Positions 56,619 through 64,000 of a stretch of 64,000 nucleotides of DNA are shown here, one piece after another. Position 1 is the first letter of the stretch, and every line of letters starts with the position of its first letter. The stretch lies in NCBI RefSeq assembly GCF_003752175.1, contig NZ_RJVF01000015.1, positions 124,001 through 188,000 of the forward strand. The letters are read 5' to 3'. Origin of the DNA: Comamonas sp. BIGb0124. Its GTDB lineage: Bacteria > Pseudomonadota > Gammaproteobacteria > Burkholderiales > Burkholderiaceae_C. The notes beneath the pieces were generated by a model. That model did no database searches, was not told the DNA's origin, and worked only from the letters and a program-made list of their open reading frames with translations. Both the position numbers and the translations under genes were made by a program.

Positions 56619-57740
56619 TCAAGGCAGGGCGATGCGAACCACGCTCTCCACACCGTCGGGGGTCTGGCCCTTCACGCTGACATACAGGTTGTCGTTGCGC
56701 GCGTCGAGGGCCAGGCTGTTCGGGTTGGGATTCAGCGTGTGGCGATGCACGATGCGATAGTCGCGTCCGTCGATGACCGTCACCTGACCGACGGCCTCGG
56801 GATTCTTGGGCGACGCTCCGCGGTTGCTGACGTAGATGCGATCGCGTCGCGCATCGTAGACCACGTCGAGCAGGCCCATCGAAATCGGGATTCGTTTCAG
56901 CAGCGTGCCACGCAGGCTGTCGAAGACCAGCAGGTCGCCGCTGTTGGCGTCGGCCGCGAACAGGCGTTCGCCGCCGGCATCGAGCGAGAGGTTGACCAGG
57001 AACCGTTCCTGCGGCGCGGCCGGAAACTGCTGCAGCACCACCCCGCGGTCGGGATCGATCACGCTCAGTGCGACAGTGCCGCCATGGCCCACGTAGAGGC
57101 GGTTGCGGGCTGCATCGTAAGCCAGGCCTGCGGGCCACTTCGACAGCGCGACGGTGTGCAGGATGCGTCCGCTGTTCGCATCCACGATCCACACATGGCC
57201 CTGGGTGCCGGGACTGCTCACGAACAGCCGCTGACCGGCGCTGTCGACCAGCACCTTGCGGGTCCGGTTGTCGTGTGATTTTTCCTGGGTGGTGGACAGC
57301 GCGAGGCTCCGTGTCGGCGCGCTGCCATCGAGGGCGATGGCACTCACGGCACCGTCGAAGGTATGGCCTGCGTACAGCGTGCGGCGGGACGCATCGTAAG
57401 CGAGCGAGAACGGTGCCAGCGGAAGTGCCAACCGGCGTTCGACGGCCAAGGTCTGCCCGTTGAGCTCCAGCACCTCTCCGGGCAATTGGCGACCGCGTTT
57501 CACACCGGTGGTCGTGACGTAGACACGGTCGCCGGCCGTCGTCAGTTCATAGAGGCCCGGCGCGATGTCGCGACGCAGTTCTTCGCCCGTCTCGGGCTGT
57601 GCGGCAACGGCGCCGGAACGAGCCGTCGCATCGCTGCTGTCTGCCGGTAGCTGGGCACAGCCCGAAAGGCCGATCAGCAGCGCCAGTGCAAGGATCAACG
57701 CGTGCACCGGTGCACCGGATGGCCGGGAAATCGAGGTCAT
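56619..57740 (-). CDS. YncE-like beta-propeller lipoprotein
   Basis: A 373-residue lipoprotein with lipobox LSGC (Cys28) and about seven repeats of the propeller type, marked by LAYDASRRTLYAGH, VDSAGQRLFVSS, LAYDAARNRLYVGH, LDAGGERLFAAD, VYDARRDRIYVS and LDARNDNLYVS. E. coli yncE lies next to the TonB receptor gene yncD and is iron-regulated; here the gene follows a siderophore receptor by 37 bp. Its biochemical role is unknown; it may assist ligand handling at the receptor. Confidence 0.85.
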   Translation of the reverse strand: MTSISRPSGAPVHALILALALLIGLSGCAQLPADSSDATARSGAVAAQPETGEELRRDIAPGLYELTTAGDRVYVTTTGVKRGRQLPGEVLELNGQTLAVERRLALPLAPFSLAYDASRRTLYAGHTFDGAVSAIALDGSAPTRSLALSTTQEKSHDNRTRKVLVDSAGQRLFVSSPGTQGHVWIVDANSGRILHTVALSKWPAGLAYDAARNRLYVGHGGTVALSVIDPDRGVVLQQFPAAPQERFLVNLSLDAGGERLFAADANSGDLLVFDSLRGTLLKRIPISMGLLDVVYDARRDRIYVSNRGASPKNPEAVGQVTVIDGRDYRIVHRHTLNPNPNSLALDARNDNLYVSVKGQTPDGVESVVRIALP

Positions 57741-57777
57741 GAAAGAAGTCTCCGTCGGGGATGGGATCGAACGGCGC

Positions 57778-60222
57778 TCAGAAGCTGCCGCGCACGGTGA
57801 AAACGAAGTTGCGGGGATCGCCGTAGTAGCTCATGGTCGTCCCTTGCACGGAGGAGTAGTAGGTCTTGTCGAAGATGTTGTTGAGGTTCAGGGAAGCCGA
57901 CCATTGCGGGCTGATCCTGTAGTTGAGATAGCCGTTCCAGATGGTGCGGCCGCCGAGCGTGAGGCGCTGGGTGCTGGTCTGGGCGTAATACGCGGTTTGT
58001 GAGTTGAGACCGCCGCCTACCGTCCAGCGCGAGAGCGCACCGGGCAACTGGTAGGTGGTCCAGAGCCTCAGCATGTGGCGCGGGGTGTAGGTGTTGAAAG
58101 CCAGGCCTTCGTTGTCGAGGTCGCGCAGGTAGCGGGTGCTGGTGTACGTGTAGCCTGCGTACAGGTTCCAGCCGCGGGCCAGTTCACCGTTGATCTCGGC
58201 ATCGGCGCCCTGGCTGCGCACCTTGCCCGTATCGGTGTAGCAGTACCAGTCGCCGCTGCAGGTCGGGCTGGTGTTGTAGTCGGCCTGCGCACGGTGGGTC
58301 TGGTCGATGCGGAAGATCGCAAAGGCGGCATGAGCCAGGCCGCCGAAAAGGTCGCCCTTCACGCCGGCCTCGAGGTTGGTGCCGACGACCGGGCGCAGCG
58401 AGGCACCGCTTTCCGTGCGTTCGTCCTGGGGCTTGAAGATGTCGGAATAGCTGGCATAGGCCGACCAGTCGGGGGCGAAGTCGTAGATGACGCCGGCATA
58501 GGGCGAGAGTCTTCCGCTCGCGCGGTTGTGGGTCTCGCCCACCGAGCTCGAACGACCGCTGGTGGTGGTGAGCCAGTCGGTGCGGCTCCAGCTCATGCGG
58601 CTTCCGAGCACCACCTTCACAGGGTCGAGCACCTGCAGCCGTGCCGCGCCGTAGACGCCGTACTGCCGGCGCTGGCCCTCACGGCCCTCGCGGAAATAGC
58701 TGTCGATGGTGGCATCGGACACCTCCGCGGTGACCGGGCTGTAGTTGTAGATATCGAAGGACCGGTTGGCTGCATAGCCGTAGCTGGTATCGGTCCGCGA
58801 GTCGGTGTAGTTGAAGCCCGCCACGAGTTCGTGCTGCCGGCCGAGCAGCGAGACCGGTCCCACGAAGTTGGCATCGAAACCGGCGGCGTGGGTGTCGTAC
58901 ACCGTGCGCCGTGTCTGCAGCGTGCCGAGGTGGGTGGCGGCGTTGGCGGCCGCGACGCTGGCCTGGTAGCGCAGCAGTTGTTCTTCGCGCTGGTAGGTCG
59001 AGGCGAACTTGAAACGCCAGTCGTTGCCGAAGCGATGGGTGAAATCGGCGTAGAGCGCGCTGTTGGTCACATCCTGGCGGTTCCATGTGGCGCCGAAGTA
59101 GCTGGAGCGGGCCAGGCCGGTGTCCTGCATATTGTTGAAGCGGGGCACGCCCAGCAGCGAAGGCCGGCCGTATTTTTTCTCGACACTCGCGCCCAAGCTA
59201 ATCTGCGTGTCGGAAGAGATGTCGTAATCCAGCGTGCCGTAATACGATGTGGAGGTGTTGTCGACGTAGTCGACGAACGAGTCCGAACGATCCTGGTCGA
59301 CCACAAAACGGCCGCGCAGACTGCCGTCTTCATTGAGCAGGCGGTTGGCATCGAGCTGCAGACCGTAATGGTTCCACGAGCCGGCTTTGCCCACCACCGT
59401 GAAGCGGTTCTCGTCGAGGCTGCGTTTGCGCACCAGGTTGACGGCGCCACCCGGGCTGCCCGAGCCCTGCAGCAGACCGGCGGCTCCGCGCAGGACTTCG
59501 ACCCGGTCGTAGATCACGGTGCTGCCCTGGAAATTGCTGGCCCGCCCATACAGTCCACGCTCCAGCGGAATGCCGTCGTACTGGATGGTCGTGTTGTCGA
59601 ATCCCCGCGAGTAGATGTACTTGCCACCCTGCGGGCTTTGCTGCAGCGTGATGCCGGTGGTTGCATCGAGTGCGTCGTAGACCGAGATCAGACCCTGCTC
59701 CTGCAAGCGCTGCTGTGTCACGACGCTGATCGACTGCGGAATCTCGCGCAGCGCCTGCTCGCCCTTGCCGACCGTGACTGCACGCGCGGCGTAGCGGCCT
59801 GTGTTCTCCGTTGTCGCGTTGTCGAAGGCCGTGGCGCGGACGGTGACCGCCCCCAGCGTGACATCGCCCTTGGCGCGGCTACGCACATAGATCGTGCTGC
59901 CCTCGCGCACGGCCTCGAGGCCGCTGCCTGCCAGGGCCTGGGCGACGGCATGCTCGACGGTCAACGAACCGGTGATCCGGGGCGAGGTCAGGCCGGCGGC
60001 AAGAGCCGGCGGCAGCATGAGTTGCAGGTCGGCCTGACGCGCGATCTGACCCAGCGTGCGGTCGAGCGACTGAGCGGGAATGTCGTAGGCCAGGTTCTGT
60101 GCGAGCGCCGTGCCCGAGGCCATCAGCAGAAGCACGGAAGCGGCGACGGCGTGCCACCTGCCGGAGATGCGGGCGGGCGCAGAGGACAACTGCCGCGTCT
60201 GCGGCAAGGGATGTTTTTTCAT
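57778..60222 (-). CDS. TonB-dependent siderophore receptor with N-terminal STN signalling domain (FpvA/FecA type)
   Basis: An 814-residue outer-membrane receptor. A signal peptide (to about 41, GTALAQ) precedes the STN domain (about 46-115, YDIPAQSLDRTLGQIARQAD), a TonB-box-like stretch near 120-130, the plug (PQSISVVTQQRLQEQ to GSGSPGGAVNLVRKR) and a 22-strand barrel ending FVFTVRGSF. The STN domain passes the ligand-bound signal to an anti-sigma factor; the hybrid sigma/anti-sigma gene lies upstream on the same strand. Substrate: a ferric siderophore, identity unknown. Confidence 0.94.
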   Translation of the reverse strand: MKKHPLPQTRQLSSAPARISGRWHAVAASVLLLMASGTALAQNLAYDIPAQSLDRTLGQIARQADLQLMLPPALAAGLTSPRITGSLTVEHAVAQALAGSGLEAVREGSTIYVRSRAKGDVTLGAVTVRATAFDNATTENTGRYAARAVTVGKGEQALREIPQSISVVTQQRLQEQGLISVYDALDATTGITLQQSPQGGKYIYSRGFDNTTIQYDGIPLERGLYGRASNFQGSTVIYDRVEVLRGAAGLLQGSGSPGGAVNLVRKRSLDENRFTVVGKAGSWNHYGLQLDANRLLNEDGSLRGRFVVDQDRSDSFVDYVDNTSTSYYGTLDYDISSDTQISLGASVEKKYGRPSLLGVPRFNNMQDTGLARSSYFGATWNRQDVTNSALYADFTHRFGNDWRFKFASTYQREEQLLRYQASVAAANAATHLGTLQTRRTVYDTHAAGFDANFVGPVSLLGRQHELVAGFNYTDSRTDTSYGYAANRSFDIYNYSPVTAEVSDATIDSYFREGREGQRRQYGVYGAARLQVLDPVKVVLGSRMSWSRTDWLTTTSGRSSSVGETHNRASGRLSPYAGVIYDFAPDWSAYASYSDIFKPQDERTESGASLRPVVGTNLEAGVKGDLFGGLAHAAFAIFRIDQTHRAQADYNTSPTCSGDWYCYTDTGKVRSQGADAEINGELARGWNLYAGYTYTSTRYLRDLDNEGLAFNTYTPRHMLRLWTTYQLPGALSRWTVGGGLNSQTAYYAQTSTQRLTLGGRTIWNGYLNYRISPQWSASLNLNNIFDKTYYSSVQGTTMSYYGDPRNFVFTVRGSF

Positions 60223-60350
60223 GCTGTGTGTTCCGGTGGTTACGGCCCGCGTTCCGGGCTTACACCAGTAAGTCGTATGGCTCGAAAAAAAACAGCATGA
60301 ATTTTTGCCATGCCGCTCACGCCGCCGCACGACCGCCGCTTTCGGCCGGA
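60223..60350 (-). promoter_or_regulatory. Leader region between the sigma/anti-sigma gene and the receptor
   Basis: 128 bp containing, in transcription order, a weak hairpin GCATG-N9-CATGC (60295-60313) followed by eight Ts (60285-60292), then CTTAC-TGGT-GTAAG (60259-60272) and GCCCG-GAACG-CGGGC (60245-60259). The first resembles an intrinsic terminator that would separate the two genes; the receptor promoter, probably dependent on the ECF sigma, must lie here but was not recognised. Confidence 0.45.
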
Positions 60351-61700
60351 TCAGCTCTCGTCGCGGCTGGACACGGTGATCACCGGTGCCCCCCCGGCGG
60401 AAAGGGGTTCGACCGACACCCGGACGGGCACGACCCTCGGCAACAGCTTGATCCATTGCACCGCGCGATCGATGTCGATCTCGGCCGTGATCGGTACCGC
60501 TGCGGCGAGTGGGCCGATGACGATATTCGCCTCGGTGTAGCGGCGCAAACGCGTGATGACTTCGCCCAGCGTGGCATCGCGGAACACCAGCCAGCCCTTG
60601 CGCCAGGCCGCGGCCAGGGCGGGATCGTCCAGCGTCTCGAGCCGGGGGGCATGGCCGTTCCGGAAACGCCCACGCTGGCCTGCCGTCAACGCCACGGGAG
60701 CCCAGGCGCCGCTGGCCGAGCTCACCTGCACGCGGCCGCTTTCCACCCCGACCTCGACGGAACGGTCCTGTGCCTGGCTGGGAATGGACGGGCGCTCGAT
60801 GTCGACCGAAAAACGGGTGCCAAGCACGGTGACTCGAATGTCTCCGGCATCGACGACAAACGGCCGGGCCGGCTCATGCACCACTTCGAAAAAGGCGGCG
60901 CCGTCGTCCAGGCGAACCTGGCGGCGGCTGGCGCTGTAGGCGATCTCGGCCCGGCTCTCGGCATCGAGGGTCACGCGGGTGCCGTCCGGCATCTCGCGCT
61001 GCAGCCGACGGCCGGTGACCGTGGCCATCGTGAGCTGCCATTGCTGCACTTGGGCTTGCCACCAGCGGTATGCCAGACCCAGTCCGCCTGTGGCCGCCCC
61101 CCATCCGAGCAGGGTGCCGACCAGCCGTCGCCGGCTTGAACCGACCAGGGCACCGGGGTGACCGGCGCGGCTTTCTGCCGATGCGTGCCAGGCGTCGAGT
61201 ACGGCCTGTGCCGCCCGTGCGGCACGGGCGAGATCGCGTTCGATGGTGCTGCGCGTGACGCCATAGCGTGCAGCGAGCTCATCGTGTCCCAAGCCCTGGA
61301 CCCGGTAGGCCATGAACACCTCGCGGGTGCGTTCGGGCAGGGCCATGAGCGAGGCCTGCAGGCGTTCGAGGACCTTGCGGGCCGCGACCTGTTGCACCGT
61401 GTCGGCAACGGCCGGTTCATCGACGTTCAAGGCCAGGTAGGCCTCGGCGTAGTCTCCGGCCAGGCGGTTGTGCCGCACATGGTCGACCGCCATGTTGCGG
61501 GCGATGGTGAACAGCAGGGCCTCCGGTACGCCGACCTCGTCGCTGCCGATGTCCCGCCTGCGCAACGCCAGCCAAAGATCCTGAGTCAGTTCGCGCGCGT
61601 CTTCGGCGCTGCCGGTGCGGTGGCGGAAGAACTGGATCAACTGCTGGTAGTTGTCCGAAAAGCAGGCAAGCAGTGTCGATTTGGACAGGGGGGTGGACAT
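60351..61700 (-). CDS. Hybrid ECF sigma factor / FecR-type transmembrane anti-sigma factor (IutY-like)
   Basis: A single 449-residue frame joins two normally separate proteins. Residues 1-165 are a FecI-type ECF sigma: sigma2 (about 13-80, AEDARELTQDLWLAL, TIARNMAVDHVRH) and sigma4 (about 108-160, helix-turn-helix ELAARYGVTRSTIERDL). After a linker of about 25 residues, one helix (about 192-210) leads to a FecR periplasmic domain with the conserved Gly294-Thr295 (VLGTRFSVD), the self-cleavage position in FecR/FoxR proteins, and a C-terminal STN-like part (365-449). The classical separate FecR cytoplasmic domain is missing or very short. Known precedent: IutY of Pseudomonas putida. It presumably senses the receptor through STN contact and releases the sigma part. 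Confidence 0.9.
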   Translation of the reverse strand: MSTPLSKSTLLACFSDNYQQLIQFFRHRTGSAEDARELTQDLWLALRRRDIGSDEVGVPEALLFTIARNMAVDHVRHNRLAGDYAEAYLALNVDEPAVADTVQQVAARKVLERLQASLMALPERTREVFMAYRVQGLGHDELAARYGVTRSTIERDLARAARAAQAVLDAWHASAESRAGHPGALVGSSRRRLVGTLLGWGAATGGLGLAYRWWQAQVQQWQLTMATVTGRRLQREMPDGTRVTLDAESRAEIAYSASRRQVRLDDGAAFFEVVHEPARPFVVDAGDIRVTVLGTRFSVDIERPSIPSQAQDRSVEVGVESGRVQVSSASGAWAPVALTAGQRGRFRNGHAPRLETLDDPALAAAWRKGWLVFRDATLGEVITRLRRYTEANIVIGPLAAAVPITAEIDIDRAVQWIKLLPRVVPVRVSVEPLSAGGAPVITVSSRDES

Positions 61701-61768
61701 CGGTGCTTTCGACGCGAAGCGGATAGGGAGATCCCGGACGACAGCCGACAATTTTCCCGGGATGTTCA

Positions 61769-61787
61769 CAAAATGAGAATCATACGC
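61769..61787 (-). promoter_or_regulatory. Fur-box-like operator of the sigma/anti-sigma gene
   Basis: The core ATGA-GAA-TCAT (61773-61783) is palindromic; by eye the minus-strand 19-mer matches the Fur consensus at 12 of 19 positions. It sits 69-87 bp upstream of the start codon in an AT-rich patch, as expected for iron-repressed surface-signalling genes. Confidence 0.6.
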
Positions 61788-61890
61788 AAATTTAATTCGA
61801 ATGCATGCAACTTTCGGCACGAGAGATCGGCGGCAGCCCCTTGTGCACACCGGCGCACCCCGGGCGCCACGAACGTCCGCCGGCCCTCCC

Positions 61891-63294
61891 TCACCGTCTC
61901 AGCAAAGGCCCCAGCGCCGCCTGAAACCGCGGATCGCCCAATGCCCCCACGTTGCATCGCGACCAGCGTGCACCGATCGACGGGTCGAGGCAGAACACGC
62001 GTCCCGGGGCCATGGTGACGCGCCGCGCCCGCAGCCTCTCGGCCAACGCGACGGTGTCGTCCATGCCGGGAAACGAGGCCCACAGGTAGAGCGACTGCTC
62101 GCTGCGGGCAAACACGTCGCAGCCCAGATCGTCGAGCAGCCTGAGCGCCTGGGTGGTGGCCGCGCCCAGCTTCTTGCGCAGGCGCACCAGGTGGCGCTCG
62201 TAATGCCCCTCGCGCAGCATGACGTCGACCATGCGTTCGCAGTACTCCGATCCGCTCACGTGGATCAAGGCCTTCAGATCGGCCAGATCGGCGGCCAGCG
62301 CCGCGTTGCAGGCGATGAAGCCGACCCGCAATGCCGCCGAGAACGACTTGGAAAAACTGCCGATGTAGATGGTGCGTTCCAGCTGGTCGAGCGTGGACAG
62401 GCGCACCGACGAGGTGGGTTTGAAGTCCGCCAGGGGATCGTCCTCGACCAGCATCAGGTTGTGCCGCTCGGCCAATTGCAGGATGCGATAGGCCTTGGCA
62501 GCCGACAGATCCGAGCCCGTGGGATTGTGGGCGACCGACTGGGTGAAGAAGATGCGCGGGCGCTCCTGCGTCAGGATGGCCTCGAGTGCCGCCAGATCGG
62601 GGCCGTCGGCCTGCCGGGGCACACCGATCATGCGGGCCCCCGCCAGCTTGAGCTTGCCGTACAGCGGGTAATAGCCCGGCTCGTCGACCAGCACCGTGGC
62701 CCCCGGCGGAACGAAGTAGCGGATGACCAGGTCCATCGCATCGTTGGCGCCGTGGGTCAGCACCAGTTGCGCGGGCGTGGTCTCCAGTCCCAGCACGCCC
62801 AGCTTGCGCACCAGGCTGTCGCGCAACGGGGCGTAGCCGTAGCGGCTGCCGTAACGGAACAGCGAACCGAGCCCCGTCCGCACCACCTTCTGGTGATAAC
62901 GGTCGAGCCGCATGTCGGCCAACCATTCGACGGGTGGAAAGCCGTCGCCGACGGCCACCGAGTCGGGATCGGTCTTGAGCTGCTCGCGCATCAGCCACAC
63001 GATGTCCATGGCGCGGCTGAGCTGGCCGGCATCCTCCTCGGTTGCAGCGGGCTGCGCCGTCCGGCCCAGCACGTAGAAACCGGAGCCGCGACGCGGCTCC
63101 ACCAGCCCCTGCGAGACCAGGATGTCGAAGGCCGCGACCACGGTGTTCTTGGCATAGCGGTGCAGTTGTGCCAGCTCGCGCAGCGAAGGCAGCTTGTCGC
63201 CCGCGCGGTAGACGCCGTCGGCTATCTGCTGACCGATGAGATCGGCCAGCTTCCCGGCCACGGTGGCTGCCCGCCCGCTGTCTGCTGCTTTCAT
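61891..63294 (-). CDS. MocR-type (GntR-aminotransferase) transcriptional regulator
   Basis: A 467-residue regulator: GntR winged helix (about 10-75, [25 protein letters not shown]), linker, then an aminotransferase-like domain (about 110-467) with the PLP lysine in [22 protein letters not shown] and VEDDPLADF. MocR proteins use PLP or an amino compound as effector. ATG 63292-63294 is preceded by GAGG; an ATG 15 bp upstream is possible. Divergent from the HMG-CoA reductase gene, its likely target. Confidence 0.92.
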   Translation of the reverse strand: MKAADSGRAATVAGKLADLIGQQIADGVYRAGDKLPSLRELAQLHRYAKNTVVAAFDILVSQGLVEPRRGSGFYVLGRTAQPAATEEDAGQLSRAMDIVWLMREQLKTDPDSVAVGDGFPPVEWLADMRLDRYHQKVVRTGLGSLFRYGSRYGYAPLRDSLVRKLGVLGLETTPAQLVLTHGANDAMDLVIRYFVPPGATVLVDEPGYYPLYGKLKLAGARMIGVPRQADGPDLAALEAILTQERPRIFFTQSVAHNPTGSDLSAAKAYRILQLAERHNLMLVEDDPLADFKPTSSVRLSTLDQLERTIYIGSFSKSFSAALRVGFIACNAALAADLADLKALIHVSGSEYCERMVDVMLREGHYERHLVRLRKKLGAATTQALRLLDDLGCDVFARSEQSLYLWASFPGMDDTVALAERLRARRVTMAPGRVFCLDPSIGARWSRCNVGALGDPRFQAALGPLLRR

Positions 63295-63354
63295 CCTCGA
63301 CCCTTTCATTGCACCGTCCCGACCGGTGCCTGTTCCATGCTGCGCTGCAATGAT

Positions 63355-63404
63355 ACTGTTTGCCCAAACTGTACCTGTCATCAAAGGTACAGTTCTCGTA
63401 CAGT
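63355..63404. promoter_or_regulatory. Symmetric ACTGT/ACAGT operator array between the MocR and HMG-CoA reductase genes
   Basis: ACTGT occurs at 63355-63359 and 63368-63372, and its reverse ACAGT at 63389-63393 and 63400-63404. The inner pair extends to the 9-bp arms ACTGTACCT and AGGTACAGT with an 8-bp spacer (63368-63393). Direct plus inverted repeats are typical of MocR sites (GabR, PdxR). The array covers the middle of the 148-bp divergent gap. Confidence 0.65.
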
Positions 63405-63442
63405 CCAGCCCACTCACTGTTTATCTCTCTGGAGCTCCGTCT

Positions 63443-64000
63443 ATGGCTGCCGACTCGCGACTGCCCAACTTCCGTGCCCTCACTCCCGCCCAGCGCTGGG
63501 ACTTTCTCGTCCAGGCCTGCGGCCTCTCCGAAGACGACCGTGCGCTGATGACTCAGCCCGGTGCGCTGCCCACCGCCCTCGCCGATGGCATGATCGAAAA
63601 CGTGTTCGGCACCTTCGAACTGCCCATGGGCGTGGCCAGCAACTTCCAGATCAACGGCCGCGACGTGCTGATCCCCATGGCGGTCGAAGAACCGTCGATC
63701 GTGGCCGCGGCCTCGTACATGGCCAAACTGGCGCGCGACGACGGCGGCTTCCAGACCTCGAGCACCCTGCCGCTGATGCGTGCACAGGTGCAGGTGATCG
63801 GTGTTTCCGATCCGTACGGTGCCCGCATCGCCGTGCTGCAGGCACGCGACCGGATCATCGAGCGTGCCAACAGCCGCGACAAGGTGCTCATCGGCCTGGG
63901 CGGCGGCTGCAAGGACATCGAGGTGCATGTGTTCCCCGAGTCCCCGCGCGGCGCAATGATCGTGGTTCACCTGATCGTCGACGTGCGCGACGCCATGGGT
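63443..64000 (+). CDS. mvaA: Degradative (class II) HMG-CoA reductase, 3' end beyond the window
   Basis: The first 186 residues of a class II hydroxymethylglutaryl-CoA reductase, which in bacteria such as Pseudomonas mevalonii oxidises mevalonate to HMG-CoA for catabolism. Class II marks: [33 protein letters not shown] (the ENV(I/F)G signature) and [14 protein letters not shown] with the catalytic Glu. GGAG precedes ATG 63443. The HMG-CoA lyase expected downstream is outside the window. Confidence 0.95.
   Translation, partial: MAADSRLPNFRALTPAQRWDFLVQACGLSEDDRALMTQPGALPTALADGMIENVFGTFELPMGVASNFQINGRDVLIPMAVEEPSIVAAASYMAKLARDDGGFQTSSTLPLMRAQVQVIGVSDPYGARIAVLQARDRIIERANSRDKVLIGLGGGCKDIEVHVFPESPRGAMIVVHLIVDVRDAMG

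Overview
The window is a GC-rich chromosomal segment with densely packed genes. It contains no insertion sequences, phage genes or CRISPR arrays. It most likely comes from a betaproteobacterium of the order Burkholderiales, probably near Bordetella, Achromobacter or Pigmentiphaga (Alcaligenaceae). This rests on a Bug/TctC-type periplasmic receptor, a dapC-dapD-dapE-prmB run, a Burkholderiales-style porin, an AdiA-type decarboxylase and several ABC uptake operons. The genus is inference; no 16S or similar marker is present.

Layout. 1-2334: 5' part of alaS (minus). 2545-8262: a TctD/TctE-like two-component system co-transcribed with an orphan iron-type binding protein and divergent from a CitMHS metal-citrate transporter. 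8363-16813: a seven-gene minus-strand operon of a peptide-type (Dpp/Opp) ABC importer, an amidase and an N-carbamoyl-amino-acid hydrolase-like M20 enzyme, preceded by a near-consensus sigma-54 promoter and two matching palindromes. 17156-18645: an SMR efflux pump and a NYN plus cold-shock-domain protein. 18703-36027: a large divergent catabolic locus. Its minus arm holds a crotonase, a feruloyl-CoA-synthetase-like ligase, an SDR, a DUF3237 protein and a Bug receptor. Its plus arm holds a thiolase, a CoA-transferase, a Liv-type ABC importer with a LivM-LivG fusion, a porin, LivF, an acyl-CoA dehydrogenase and a MarR regulator. Together these could import an aryl-alkanoate or phenylpropanoid acid, activate it with CoA and shorten its side chain by beta-oxidation.

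36058-41827: an iron(III) ABC importer (fbpABC-like) whose operon continues into a response regulator and a histidine kinase, with a Fur-like palindrome upstream. 42064-44919: dcd, guaD and a DUF3014 membrane protein. 45042-51977: lysine/peptidoglycan genes dapC, dapD and dapE, then prmB, an ABC-F ATPase and a small GlsB/YeaQ membrane protein. 52140-56172: an arginine/lysine/ornithine decarboxylase divergent from an NfeD-SPFH (QmcA) membrane pair. 56411-56501: tRNA-Ser(GGA).

56619-61700: a cell-surface-signalling iron-uptake cassette. It has a YncE-like beta-propeller lipoprotein, a TonB-dependent siderophore receptor with an STN signalling domain and, most notably, one open reading frame that fuses an ECF sigma factor to a FecR-type transmembrane anti-sigma factor. 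The architecture resembles the known hybrid IutY of Pseudomonas putida. 61891-64000: a MocR-type regulator divergent from a degradative (class II) HMG-CoA reductase gene that is cut by the window edge, with a symmetric ACTGT/ACAGT operator array between them.

The strongest leads are the sigma/anti-sigma fusion, the sigma-54 promoter with paired palindromes on the Dpp-amidase operon, the divergent aryl-CoA locus and the MocR-HMG-CoA reductase control region.
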